64,000 bases of DNA, taken from the NCBI GenBank assembly GCA_026874595.1, contig CM049312.1, positions 29,625,456 to 29,689,455 on the forward strand, given 5' to 3'. How positions within the stretch are numbered: position 1 is the first letter of the stretch; each line of letters begins with the position of its first letter. This stretch comes from Sipunculus nudus (lineage: Eukaryota; Annelida; Sipuncula; Golfingiida; Sipunculidae). The notes below the pieces were generated by a model, which ran no database searches, was not told the DNA's origin, and worked only from the letters and a program-made list of their open reading frames with translations. The position numbers and the translations under genes are program-made. Below are positions 1 through 34,560 of the stretch, in pieces.

Positions 1-540
1 GTAACTTGGGTTACAGGTGATGTATTAGAGCAGTAACTACAGTGATTGTAACTTTGTTAGAGCAGAGTGACTAGAGTGACTGGTGACGTGTCAGAGAAGT
101 GACTCTGTTATTGGGTGTTTGAGCAATGTGACAGTTTCTGTGTGTTAAAAAAAAGTGACTTAATGTTAGAGCAGTGCCAGTGTGACTAGAGAGACAGGTA
201 ATGTGTAAGAGCAGTGAGACTGTTTTTATGTGTTAGAGCATTATGCCTGTCTGTGTAGTAAAACAAGAGTGGCTTAATGTTAGAGCAGGGTGACTAGGAT
301 GTCAGGCGATATGTCAAGGCAGTTTGTTATTGGGTGGTGGAGCAGTATGACTGTAAATGTGCGTTAGAGCAGTATGTTTCTATATGGCTTAATGAGGAGA
401 GAGGCTTAATGTTAGAGCAGTGTGATTAGAGTGACTGCACTTGTATCAGAGAAGTATGTTGTTGGGCGGTAGAGCAAAGTGACAGTTTCTGTGTATTAGA
501 GCAAGAGTGACTGTTCTCGTTAGAGCAGTGTGACTGATTT
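1..540. repeat. Degenerate minisatellite in NF1 intron at window start
   Basis: Repeated variants of gtgttagagcagtgtgact, about 25-30 bp each, with a longer period of about 120-140 bp marked by cttaatgttagagcag near 150, 270 and 405. It extends off the left edge. The basic unit is too diverged to count exactly. Confidence 0.75.
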
Positions 541-601
541 AGCCCTCTGTTCCTGCTTCACTGCATGCCTACTACTAACCCAACATTCTCGTTACGAGTG
601 A

Positions 602-21762
<21,161 letters not shown>

Positions 21763-22970
21763 CTAGAACCAGAACCGCCTACACAGCAAGAGTTTCTAAT
21801 ATGACTCTCGCAAACTCGGAGAGTTGGGATTAGTGGCCATCTTGACTTACTGCTCCTTTGGGACTGACCAGGCCAGGCGACTCACATTTTATCCTGCAGA
21901 GTTCAGTGATAAGTTTTGATGTTTCAGCTGTCACTGGTACAAAAAAAATATTATTATGTATTTTTAATCTGTAGTTAAGTACTGTTCTGGCCAACGGGTC
22001 ACACATCCCATAATTTTATTTTATGGTAAAAGTGGTAAAGGCTGTTACCATACATACTGTAAAGTCATTTTACTTTATGGTAAGGGATGACGAGTCTTTT
22101 ACCATAAGTACTGTGAACTTATTTTCATAAAAGCTGTTACAAATACAGCTTGTAAAAAACACGGAGCAATTTGACCACTTTTAGGGATATTAGCACAAAA
22201 GCTGTTAATTATACAGCAATTTATGGCCTTTTTCTTCTGCATTGTGAAGCATAAATGCCAAAGGCTATCAAATGATTCCTACAAACTACAGAATTAATTC
22301 CCTAAACTTTCAAATTGATTACCATAAGATTTTAAATAAAAGGTGGGTGCATTACACTTTGAAAGTGAAAACAGGTATTTACAGTTGATGTATGGGTAAT
22401 TAACTGTGTACGTATCATGCAAAGATATCTTAATTTTACGTATTACATTGCCATCACCAATTTGTACCGAAGCACACAACTGCCAGTAGTAGTCCCTTAA
22501 GAACCTGTGCAATACTAACTGATACACCAACTAGATAGCTGTGCATTAAATTCTGAACATAAAAGTGTTCACTGTACAGCTTGCTGCCACGGTTGTGGCT
22601 TGCATAATCTGTTCCGTGAATATCTGCTGTGAATTGTTCTGCCAAAATAGATATGCTTGTGAATCTTTTACATACTCTCAGTCTTAAACATGAGATTTTC
22701 TTGTCTTATCAGTGTAGTTTCTATTTTGTCAGGCTGCCCAAAATATGATATTAAATTATCAGTGACATTAAAAGATACTCTCTGAAACTGGTAAAAAAAA
22801 AGTATTACCGGGTATATATATATATAAACTGTACACAACATTATACATTGTGATAATAATATTAAATGTATTTAAATCTATAATTTGAACATATCTTATG
22901 AAAATAAAATGTATTATTTAAGAGAACTGAGATCTGCAATGAAAATTAAAGAGCATATTCAAAATAAAGG
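21763..22970 (+). other. NF1: NF1 3' untranslated region (candidate)
   Basis: The region follows the stop and has no credible coding content. Candidate polyadenylation signals AATAAA lie at 22335, 22903 and about 22963. The true end cannot be fixed without transcript data, and the UTR may continue further. It contains a pair of TATGGTAA/TTACCATA hairpins near 22021-22107. Confidence 0.6.
22021..22107 (+). other. Two tandem stem-loops in NF1 3' UTR
   Basis: TATGGTAA (22022-22029) pairs with TTACCATA (22045-22052). TTATGGTAA (22075-22083) pairs with TTACCATAA (22099-22107) over a 15-nt loop. The arms are shared, so alternative pairings between the two hairpins are possible. The effect on the mRNA is unknown. 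Confidence 0.5.
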
Positions 22971-25900
22971 AAGGAACTCAGTCATTTTACAGAAATTTTT
23001 TTGTCAGGGATATTCCTTTATTTCATAGTTGTTGTCTGGTTTAAGTTATTGAACAAAGATGATATTATGAAAATTAGGAAATGATTATTTAAACTTAATC
23101 AGGTAAATAAGTACAAATACAGATTTTATTGTAGTATTAAGTCAACCACATTGTTCTTGAAATGTGGTTTATATCAGCAGAGTGTAGTTTTATATAATGA
23201 TCAGTCTTTGTTGATGTAGAATTTCAGACTGTGTGCATGTTTCATTGTGAATATCACACTACTTTTCAACTGTCATGTGAATATGGATTTAATCATGCAC
23301 AGCAGATTTGGAAGAATTGTTTTTAGGATACTGGACTTACAGTAAATTTCTTAACAAAAGTCGCATCCTCATTACAACTTGCACAGTGACTTGTCCACCT
23401 CACTGTTAGCATCAAAGGGTCCAGTTTCAACATACTGTACTGTGTACTGCTGCCATTATATGCAGTCATTTCATGTGTATGTATATGGAAAGCCATCTTT
23501 GGTTGAACTTCAAATTGTTTCCAGCATATTCACACCAGAGGGCTCTGGTAGCTAGTCTGCTATTTTGTGAAACAAGGTATGTTGCACTTATGGAGAAATT
23601 TAACCTTCACTTTTTTAAGTCTGCTGGAACTAATACTAGGTTAATGTTAAGATGAAGAGAATTTCCATACCTTTCTTAGAACATGTACAAAAGTTTCTAG
23701 TGCCCCATGTGATATTTTATTGATAAAGTAAGAGTGAGACTTAAACATTTATACTGCCATTATTGTAGCAGCTAGCCACAGATTAAGACAGCCTGTTTTA
23801 TTGATATATTGTTGGGAATATATATTTATTCTCATGTTTTAGAAACAGTTTACTCTCATATTTTAGAAGTAATGTTTAATGTGATAGACTCATTAATACA
23901 AGCTGTGATGGCAGGTGTCAGTAGCAGATCTGTTATAAAATACAAATAAGAAAGGCCACATCAGCAAAATGTTCTATGAACCCTTGGACACAAAATTTGA
24001 AGATTTGGAGCAAGGAGGCAGATCTTTTTCTTGAAAATTTACCATTTGAGACAAACTGTGTGAATTTTTTCCAGCTTATGGGAAGGATGCAAAAATGTAT
24101 GAACATTTTTTGGGTTGCCCTCAAGAAAAACTCTATTGATTTGATACATACCTTAATTAATGAAAATTCTGGGTTATTAATTCCCCTAATGGTTTCTGTG
24201 AGGGGAATGGGGCAGAAGCAGTATCAACATTAATACCAAGGATGTTGGCAAGAAAGCATCCATGCTTAATGTGAGTAATGAATGTAAAACATAATATTTT
24301 GTATGTGACATAATCTTCCTGTATCATAAGATTAGTTTGTTTGAATACAGACAGATGGCGCTCCATGTTTGCCATGCCCCTCTCCTGAGCCAGCTGGACC
24401 ACTGCCTTTCCTGAATCTGTAGACTTGTGCTTGACCCTTTTTTCTTGGCACATGTGTAACATCCTCCTCCTCATGTGCAGGGTGATACCTTTTGAACATC
24501 ACATACACAGAGGTCAATAAATCTGTAATAATGACATAATGGGATTACTGACATGGTTTCCCACAACCAGGGCGAATCAACAACATAAGTGGTTTATTTC
24601 ACACCCTTGGTGCATTAAATTCATGTAAACTGTATCATGGTACAGTTAGACACATCAGTAATATTACAGCAGGTAGCTTCCATTATCATTAACTCATCTG
24701 CACCCTCCACCAGTGGACAATTAAGGTCTGTTGGTCATATGTCTATAAAAATATAAAGAAATGTTTTAGGTTTTCCCTTTTTGGCTCATGTCAGGTGCAG
24801 GCAAGTTGTGTTACAGTAAAAAAAGGTTTTATCTTATTTGCCATCTTAATTGTTACAACCGAAGCACCATGTATAGTTGTAAGGAGAACTTTTGTCATCT
24901 ATTACATATATATATATGTATGTATGTATGTATATATGTACACAGTTGAACCTCCCAGTTATGGACAGAGACAGGACCTTCGGTTTTGCTCATATTACAG
25001 AGGTGCCTGAGCTCCAAGTCTTCTAATAAGAACCACTCTAATGTCCATGATGTAAAAGTGCCCATGATAGAGAGGTGTTCATATTAGATAGCCACCCATA
25101 ATATGGAGATGCCAGTAATTGAGAGCTGTCCATAATATAGAGAGCTGTCCACAGTAGAGAGGTGCCTCTGTATATGTATATGTATATGTGACAGTATGAC
25201 AGACTGAATGCATTGCCATATAAAAATTGTTTTTTACTGAAACTCTTACTCTGGAAATAATGACATGCAGTGTTTTTCTCTAGAATGAAGTGGAACTGCT
25301 GCCTGAGTCAAACCTTATCTTTGGGAAAACAGCTTTAAGTTTCAGTGTCACTGATGGAATGTATGATACTCTCAGATGTAAAATATGTTCATCTTGTTTC
25401 TGTGTGCTAGCTATATTAGTGATATGTTTAATGTAGTTTTGTTCACAGTGAGCATTATGACATGTATCAGCAAGTGCCAGTATTTGCTCCCTATTTGCTC
25501 CATATTAACTGTTTTAGGGTGTAAATAACATGAAAATGCTGGCATTAAAGTATGAGGAAATGGTTGACCAACACAACATATCAAGAGTCCCTCCTAGTAC
25601 CCCTGTTCAACACCAGATGGGGCCACATGCATCATCACTCATTCCATTCAAGTTGACTTGATAATGCTGACAGAAGCAATGAATGAACATCATACTGTAA
25701 CACATACAGAATTTCATGTTTTCAATTTTTTCTTTATATTAAACTGAATATTTCGAAATTTTTAAATCAAAGATAAATATCTTTGGTACAATGTCATGGT
25801 GCAGTGGCATTGTTCCAAAATGGACAAAAGTGCATGTGCCTGTCTAGGGTTTATGTTTCTCTCACCCATAAGCTCCTTATGAGATAACTTAAAATATCTG

Positions 25901-26880
25901 TCTTACTTTGTTTTTTTTTATTCTGTTGGCTGAAGACGATACGCTGGTTTATTCAGTAAGAATCAAAAGTTAAGGAGTCCAGGAAGATAGTACCAAACAA
26001 TCATTTATGGCTTAGTTCTCACTCTTTTCAGTAAGTGTCCCCATAAATTCATCCAGTTACTTGTTTCATATTATTTGAGAAGAGTTTGTCACAAACAGAA
26101 CAAATAATATTTATCATTAACAATCCATGCAAGTTATCAACTAGGCACAGGTACCTCAGCCCATGTGACATGAGTCTAGTTAAAAAGGGTTATATCAGCC
26201 TAGCATGTGGCTGTATCAACCCACTTTAGTTCATTAGGGTCAAATGCACTGAGCTTCAGAGTGAATTTGACTATGAAATTTTTTTTTTTTAACATTAAGC
26301 ACCAAATTGTCACTTAATTATCACAGATGTCATCAATATACTGCATGTAGACAACATTACATGAAGGCCATGATACCTGTATATGTGCTTGATAATATGC
26401 ATGGTTGTTTATCAAAAATATCATACACTGTTTTGAATGTGCTTTCATATTGGCCACAACTGTTCTGCCCATCAAAATTGACAACATGGCTATCCTCAGG
26501 CCAGTGTGAATGCATTACTTGTCAAAGTGATTGGTTAATAACATATAATTATGAACATCAAAGTCAGTATAGTCATTAGCAGTCATGATTTTTGTTCAGC
26601 AAAAAAAGAACTTTGTGTCAGTCTTTCATTATAAATAGTAAGATATGTTGCTTAGAGACTGTCTGTATTCATTATATTTTAACTTTGAAGTAAATACATG
26701 TACTGGTAAATAGTGAGTTATACTATTAATCATTAATAAGTAAGATAGAACTGATTAGAATGGTGAAATGTAGTAATTAAGTAGTAGAATTTAAAATGAC
26801 CACAAGTCAAAGGGTAGTACATTATGGTTAAGTTGTAATGTTTAGTCATGGATTAGTATATGACAAGAATACCAGTATCT
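22971..26880. other. Intergenic, no gene recognised
   Basis: AT-rich sequence with only short, unrelated ORFs. It includes a TA/TATG microsatellite at 24903-24945. A degenerate repeat with phrases like gaacctcccagttatgg and gagaggtg (24945-25180) may be an old MITE. The start may still be NF1 3' UTR. Confidence 0.5.
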
Positions 26881-26899
26881 GGTAGTCATTATTATTAAT

Positions 26900-27400
26900 G
26901 GTAAAGAGAATGTCCATCCTGACTGATGAGACGTGATGGCTAGTATCTGGTGTTGTGACTTTCTGATTGTGATGTGATTAGCCACAGGCTGACCACAGTG
27001 ACTAGGGACACATCTGTGTCCCACAGGGATGACAGGTTCCCAGACTGACCGCAATTTGACCAGTGGTCAGCTTGCTCTTAAGCCCCAGAACCATTAATTA
27101 CGACATAACTATTGACCAGCGTTCAGTGAATAACAGACCAAGAATGACGGGTCTGTAACCTGGGGCCGTTTACCCTCCAGTTTTTGTCAGTTATTAATCC
27201 AATATCCATTCTATTATTAGCGATCCTTGAGTCACCCATGCCCGCTGGGTCACGTGTCTTAATTACAAGATCACGGGTCAGTCAACTTCTTTTGTTCATG
27301 TTTGGACATCATGCCGGATCCATTACAACAATCGCTCCTTCGTTAGCAATTTGCATATCTCTGAGTATCTTTATTGTTAGTTAATATTTGGATTATTGGC
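26900..27400. promoter_or_regulatory. Candidate non-coding regulatory region
   Basis: Higher-complexity sequence without ORF or repeat signature. Dense in homeodomain and POU-type motifs: tgatgtgattag, ccattaattacg, gtcttaattaca, gcaatttgcatat and agttaatatttggattatt. There is also an E-box cacgtg (27251). The idea of an enhancer is inference only. Confidence 0.3.
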
Positions 27401-28223
27401 TTTGGCTTGTAATTTACATATTCAGAAGGAGCTTGATGTGGGTTTCTAATTCCATCACCGCTTGGTGGGTATCTTACATAACACCATGAAGTCAATACTA
27501 GTGACTGGAGGGGATAAATCATAATCAGATTTAATAGAACAGTAACTTTGTTAATTTCCCAGATGGAGAGGTCACAGGAATGAATAAAAACATAAAATTC
27601 CAATTTGCTGTTAAACAAGCTTAACCAGAAATAATAAGTCTCACATACAGCGTGCAAGACACCTTTTATATATTATTTTGAAGTCTTATGTTTGCAGGGC
27701 TAGTTTTAAAATTGTAAAGTAAATAGAGCATTAAGTGTAAAACAAATCATATAAAAAATTATAAATAATAATACATTGAAGATTAGGGCAACTTAACTAT
27801 CCTTTTTTACAGTATTATGCATTTTATTTATTTTTTAATTTTAATCTCTCTCCTTTTTAGTGGTGCATAGGTAACCACATGGAGAAATGAGAAAATTAAA
27901 AAAAAATACATTTGAAAAAAGTTGAAGTACATGGGCTTTGTCGTACATGCAAGAGATAAGTTGGTTGAATTTACTGTTTATTAATTTGCAACATATGGTT
28001 CTGTGTGATAACCTATGACATTGCCACATGTTTTATACCTTTTGAAGAATTGTATTAACACAGCTTATCTCATGATTGTGGGGCAGATGTGATTATTGAA
28101 GTTAAGAGTCATTTACAATATGATTTGGCTGGAAATTTTATAATACTCCTGAAATAAAGAAAACATGGACAGAGAGCATTGTATACCAACAAGAACAATG
28201 GTTTAAGCAATGCATATACATTG

Positions 28224-28461
28224 CAGGGGAGGATCTGAAGGGAGGGGGAGGATGGGGTTAGGAATTCAGCAGGCCCCCCCCCCCCCCCACCTCTGTTATT
28301 GGAAGTAATAACTTCTTTCCAGTCTTTTTCCCCCCAGAACTATGTAAGGCTACCCACCCACTCCCTACCGGACCCTCGCCTTTAACTGTGGAATTTTTTA
28401 TTTATTGTCTTTGTGCCTCAGTTTAATCCACTCCCTTCCTAGAAATCAGGATCCGCCCCTG
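28224..28461. mobile_element. MITE with CAGGGGNGGATC termini
   Basis: Left end CAGGGGAGGATCTGA (28224) matches the inverted right end, which ends at 28461 and reads inward CAGGGGCGGATCCTGA. The interior has a poly-C run (28266-28288). The ends are hAT-like, but the flanks do not show a clear 8-bp duplication. Confidence 0.55.
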
Positions 28462-28469
28462 CATTATTA

Positions 28470-29570
28470 AGGACTTTATTGAAGAGAACCCAGTTTTAAT
28501 ACAAGTTGAGACAGGGATGCTCCATGGCTGTACACCACAAAACAGGGGCCAGTTTTACTGTTAACTAATTAACTTCATTTAGTGGGAACTAACCAGTTAT
28601 TGACCTGTGTGTTTGCCAGTTGAATTGGACTAGGACAAAAGCTTGTGGCAGGGGGAGGGATTCAATTAGGAGAAGCAGATAAGGTTTCAGATTCATTAAA
28701 GCTCAGTAAGGGGTGTTCGTCATGTTGCTGGATGTGGCTTTGACATCGTGGAGGTTGCGGCTGGACGACCTCATGCTAGTTAAATTGCTCATCACTCGGA
28801 GGAAATCTGCATTGTCAAACATGAAATGTAATGGTCTCAGGATGTTTAAATCTTTCTTTTCCCACCTTGTCGACTTCAGATGGTAATAAGAATAGTTAAA
28901 TATGCGATTTAATAGTCTAGAGGTGTTTAAATCTTTGTGTGAATTTTAGATGGTGATCTGAATGGTTAAACATGAGATTTAATAGTCTTGAGATGTTTAA
29001 ATCTTTGATTCCCACATTGTGCATATTAGATGGTATAGGATACTTCAATTAAAACAGGTTCTGCATGCCCTGCACACTTTAAATATTACCCCCCCCCCCC
29101 CCCGCCCCCCAAAAAAATTGCCACCTTATTTTGTAAAAAAATAGGAAGGTAATGTTTAATTTATTGGTAAAGAAATACAATGTATATATTTGTGTATTGT
29201 TAAAGCCTAACCAGCATTTAAGTGGTTCTCTTTACAAAGGACACCTGCTAACTGTGGGCACATGGTTCTAACAAATACATACATGATATATGACATATTA
29301 GCTAGTATCACGACGAACTTGGGCAATATCTAATGTCTTAATTGTCACTTTGTAAGCTTCTGCTATGAAAATCTTGTGAACTAATATTTGCTTATGAGTT
29401 TTGATAGCAAAAGTGTCACAAGCTGGACTATGGACTGTGTGTAAAGGTTAAATTATATGGTCTGTCCTCTGTTATGGCATATGGCATGGTCATCTTTATA
29501 GTTTGTATTTTGGTATGCTTTCAGTAATTCACTGGGCCTTATTCACAGCTGTAAAAATTGTCATCGGTCA
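28470..29570. other. Intergenic, no gene seen
   Basis: No coding signal. It contains imperfect copies of a unit with agatggtNatNNgaatNgttaaa and gatgtttaaatcttt (28830-29040), and a poly-C tract at about 29089-29108. Confidence 0.5.
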
Positions 29571-29582
29571 TATTTATTTTTG

Positions 29583-29585
<3 letters not shown>

Positions 29586-29631
<46 letters not shown>

Positions 29632-30000
29632 AACTGTTACTCTCATTGTACTCTCATGTAATTTAGCTCATAATCATACATGGCATTTATATAGATATGG
29701 CAGTAACATATTCAGCCAATATACATGTATATATAAAATATATAATATATATATACACTAGTGCATATATATATATAAATATAAACCCTCCCACTAAGAT
29801 ATCCCATAGGTACAGACATCTCTTAGCCATTGGCAGTTATTCAGTCCTTTCAAGAAGTATTATTATTCATAAATTCATACAATAAAATATGAAGAACAAG
29901 TATGTGCCATTGATCTTATAATCATTTAAACAATATCAAGGTTTATATATATATATATAAATATATATATATATACATATATATATAAATGATTACATAT
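29586..30000. repeat. TA dinucleotide tracts
   Basis: A long (TA)n at 29587-29629 and further TA clusters at 29735-29785 and 29944-29992. Short ORFs reading YIYIYI are artefacts of these tracts. Confidence 0.9.
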
Positions 30001-31878
30001 ATAAAAGATGTATCCATGAGGGATCATTAGTGATGAAGATGTGTGTCTGTGGGTATTAATTATTACTGTGCTGAATGTTGTTATGGGAAATGATGATAAT
30101 GATGTTGAGAGATGCTATTTTCATACATAGATTTGTTAGTACTGAGTGATATAGTGACCCTCAGATTATGCCGGCTTCTCTGTATTCTTGAGGCTGCTGT
30201 TAACTGGTGCAGTGATTAAACTTGTTGCTGTCAGTATTAATTTGGTCTTTTTTGTATTTTATGTGATACAGCTGGTGTGTGTGTTTGACTGCTGTGTGAC
30301 CAGAGAACAGTAATATGAGAACAGAAATATTCATATTTTTGCTATAGTCCGTTTCATCCCCTCATGTCCACCTGTTTTTGCTATGAAAATTTTTATTAGG
30401 TACATTTCAAGGGAAACAGTTATAGTGTAGAGGAGAGGATTACAGAACCTAATTTTCAACTAGGTAACTAAATTCCTATCTTGTGCCATATTTGAGTAAC
30501 AGAATTTTCTGAAAATATGAGAAATCAGTCTACATTTTACAACATATCAGACCCACTTATGGTGGTCAAGGTCATTGGTCACATGCCAAAACAGCCTCAA
30601 CTGCCAGCAGCTGATTGGGTGACCTCATGTAAACACTCTAAAAAATATAACCAGCTAAAACTAAGATGGCTACTTGTGGAGGGATACACCATATCTGCCA
30701 GATCATGATAAAGAGACAAAAATGTTGTGAAACATAAATGGGGGATTTATTGTAAAATTCTTAACTGCCATATTAGGATGTCACTTCCATATGTTGTTTA
30801 CTTGGAAAATATTGAAAAATATAAACTTTTAAGTAAATCATCTACAAAAAACAGGTGGACAGCAGGTGGTGAAATGGACTATAGTCATAAAAATAGATTG
30901 GCGGTTGTATTATGGTAGCTTTTATTGTATTTTTATAATTTACATCATGGCTTGGAGTTCCATGCAAACCCTTGCTGACAGCCACTCCTGTTTCACCCCC
31001 ACCCTGCTTTTATGACCAGTGATTTGGTCCATGACAGACCTATTTTTGATTTGTCATATATGCTAAGCTAAAGAAGGAGAAGACGCTGCTGGAGCTGAAT
31101 TGTAGACGCGGCAGGAACCGGGCTGAGCCAGCACCCGCAGCAACGTGAAAGTGGACAGTCATGGGCTTTTTATTGTAGCCACCAAGACAGAGTTTTGCCG
31201 ATTCTATGCCCCACCACGTTAGTTCCACTGCGCTATGTTCATTTCCGGAAAACTCCTCTGAGACCCTTGGACCACTCTTTCCGAAACCCATCATAATTAT
31301 TGGGTCACATGTAAACTGGTCCCTAATGTAGACTGGTGGTGCCACCTGCAATCTTTTTCGTGCAGTATGAGTCTGGGTTTCTTAGTGATAAAAAACCATA
31401 TCTCAGGAGTGGTTCAGTGCATTGGGCAGAAATTGTGCATGTCCATAGATCTTGGATACCTCCATCTCATACTCTAGACTGGTGGCGCCACATACAATCA
31501 TTTTTGCGTGGAAGCCGTCCATGCGTTTGCCATCTGTTCATCTTAGTAATTGGTTCAATGTATTGGGCTGAAATTATGCATGTCCATACTTCTGGGGTAC
31601 CTTCATCTCTAACTCAAGACTGGTGGCGCTATCTGTAATTCTTTTTGCATGGCATTCATCCATGCATTTGTTTGGGTGAAAATCACTCGTATCTCAGGAG
31701 TGGTTCAATGTATTGTCTATTGATTTTAAATTTGGAACCATCCATCTTAGAGAGTTTTCATGTAGACCAGACTTGTGGCGCCACCTGCTTATCTCAGCTG
31801 AGCAATAGCGATCACTCTTTGTGACTTTGTGACTCTTTGTGACTTTCAGTCATGCTGAGCTATAGCGATCACTCTTTG

Positions 31879-31922
31879 TCCGTCGTCCGTCTGTCCGTCC
31901 GTCTGTCCGTCCGTCTGTCCGT
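31879..31922. repeat. GTCCGTC/GTCTGTCC microsatellite near H2 5' end
   Basis: Tandem gtccgtc/gtctgtc units directly after the H2 start. Equivalents lie at 33236-33274 and, reversed, at 50949-50990. Confidence 0.85.
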
Positions 31923-32180
31923 TAACCTGGCACAAATCGTAACCGCTGGACTTAGAATCTTGTAACTTTACATTCTGAGAGGTCAATGAAAAATCTCCTT
32001 AGAAACGAGAAATTAGGTCTCTGTTACCCATATTCTTCGAGCTATTTGGCCCCAAAGTACCCCCCAGAATAGTAAAAAATTTCATACAAAAACTTTAATA
32101 TCTCATTAATTACATCACTGATGGTTATGATTTTTGGCATACATATTTATCATGAGATGTTCCATCAGTTCCTGCAGACT

Positions 32181-34560
32181 GGTGGCGCCACCTGTATTTT
32201 TAGATTTTTTACGAATTTTTTTCTCTATTTTTGAGACCTTTAAAAATGTGAACAACTGTTAACACGGCACAAATCGTAAAGACTGGACCTAGAATCTTCA
32301 TTCTTGACACAGTGAGTGACCTATAAAAAGTCTCCATGGAAACCAGAAATTAGGTCTCTGTTACCCAAATCCTTTGAGCTATGGGGCCCCAAAGTACCCC
32401 CCCAGAATAGTGAAAAATTTCATACAAAAACTTCAATATCTCATTAACTACATCACTGATGGTCATAATTTTTGGCATACATATTGATCATGGGATGTTT
32501 CATCAGTTTCTGCAGACTGGTGGCGCCACCTGTATTTTTCGATCTTTACGAATTGTTATCTCTGTTTTTGAGGTCTCTAAAAATGTTGACATCTGTTAAC
32601 AGGGCACAAATCGTTAAGACTGGACCTAGAATCTTCATTCTTGACACAGTGAGCGACCTATGAAAAGTCTCCATGGATACCTGAAATAAGGTCTCTGTTT
32701 CCCCAAATCATTTGAGCTGTCGGGCTCCCAATTACCCCCCAGAATAATGGAAAATTTGATTTAAAAAAATGCAACATCTCAATAACTACAATACAGATGG
32801 TCATGATTTTTGGCATACATATTGATCAAGAGGTGTTCCATCATTTCCTGCAGACTGGTGGTGCCACCTGTATTTTTTCAAATTTTTACAATTTTTTTTC
32901 CCCTATTTATGAGACCTTTAAGGATGTAGTTATCTGTCAACAGGGTACAAATTGTAATGACTTGACCTAGAATCTTTATTCTTGACCCACAGGGAGACCC
33001 ATGAAAAGTCTCCATGGACACCTGAAATTAGGTCTCTGTTACCCGTATCATTTGAGCTATGGCACTCTAAAGTACAGCTCGGAATAATGGAACATTTGAT
33101 ACAAAAGCTGAAGTATCTGAACAACTAATGCAGAGATCACCATAATTGTTTGCATGGATATTGATCATTGAGTGTTTCATCAGTTTTTAGCTCAGCTGAC
33201 TTTCAGTCATGCTGAGCTATAGCAATCACTCTTTGTCCGTCGTCCGTCTGTCCGTCCGTCTGTCCGTCTGTCCGCTAACCTGGCACAAATCGTAACCGCT
33301 GGACTTAGAATCTTGTAACTTTACTTTCTGAGAGGTCAATGAAAAATCTCCTTGGAAACCAGAAATTAGGTCTCTGTTACCCATATCCTGCCAGCTATGG
33401 GGCCCCAAAGTACCCCCCAGAAAAGTAAAAAATTTCATACAAAACCTTCAATATCTCATTAACTACTTGACTGATGGTCATGATTTTTGGCATACATATT
33501 GATCATGAGATGTTCCATCACTTCCTGAGGACTGGTGGCGCCACCTGTATTTTTCGATTTTTTACGAATTTTTTTCTCTATTTTTGATACCTTTAAAAAT
33601 GTGAACATCTGTTAACAAGGCACAAATCGTAACGACTGGACCTAGAATCTTCATTCTCGACACACTGAGAGACCTATGAAAAGTCTCCATGGAAACCAGA
33701 AATTAGGTCTCTGTTACCCATAATATCCTTGCAGCTATGGGGCCCCAAAGTACCCCCCAGAGTAGTCAAAAATTTCATACAAAAACTTCAATATCTCAAT
33801 AACTACATCACTGATGGTCATGATTTTTGGCATACATATTGATCAAGAGGTGTTTCATCAGTTCTTGCAGACTGGTGGCACAACCTGTATTTGTTCGGGG
33901 TTTTTTTTTACGATTTTTTCCTCTATTTTTGAGACCTTTAAGGATGCTGTCATCTGTTAGCGTGGCACAAATCGTAACAACTGGACCTAGAATCTTCATT
34001 CTCAAAACACTGAGAGACCTATGAAAAGTCTCCATGGAAACCAGAAATTAGGTCTTTGTTACCCAACCCTAGAGCTATGGGGCCCCAAAGTACCCCCCAG
34101 AGTAGTCAAAAATTTCATACAAAATCTTCAATATCTCAATAACTACAACACTGATGGTCATGATTTTTGGCATACATATGGATCATGAGCTGTTCCATCA
34201 GTTTCTGCAGACTGGGTGCGCCACCTCTATTTTTTTCAAATTTTTACGAATTTTTTTTCTCTTTTTTTGAGACCTTTAAAGATGTGGTTATCTGTCAACA
34301 GGGTACAAATTGCAACAACTGGACCTAGAAACTTCATTCTTGTCATACAAGGAGGCCCATGAAGAGTGCCTGTGGAAACTTGAAATTAGGTCTCTGTTAC
34401 CCATATCCTTCAAGCTATAGGACTCTGAAGTATCCCTCAGAATAATGGACAATTTGATACAAAAGCTGAAGTATCTGAAAAACTAATGCAGATATCACCA
34501 TGATTCTTTGCATGGATATTGACCATTAAGTGTTTTTATTAGTTTCTGCAGACTGGTGGA
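32181..34560 (+). repeat. 338-bp tandem monomers (H2 array, first block)
   Basis: The ggtggcgccacct junction recurs near 32181, 32519 and 32857, then, after the inner 5' end, near 33534, 33874, 34214 and 34555. Spacing is 338-341 bp. Conserved phrases are gggcacaaatcgtaacgactgg, gacctagaatcttcattctt and ctgaaattaggtctctgttac. Confidence 0.85.

Noticed and set aside
24157-24517. Two overlapping - strand ORFs of 105 and 61 codons
   Set aside because: No family match, no splice support, and ordinary AT-rich flanks.
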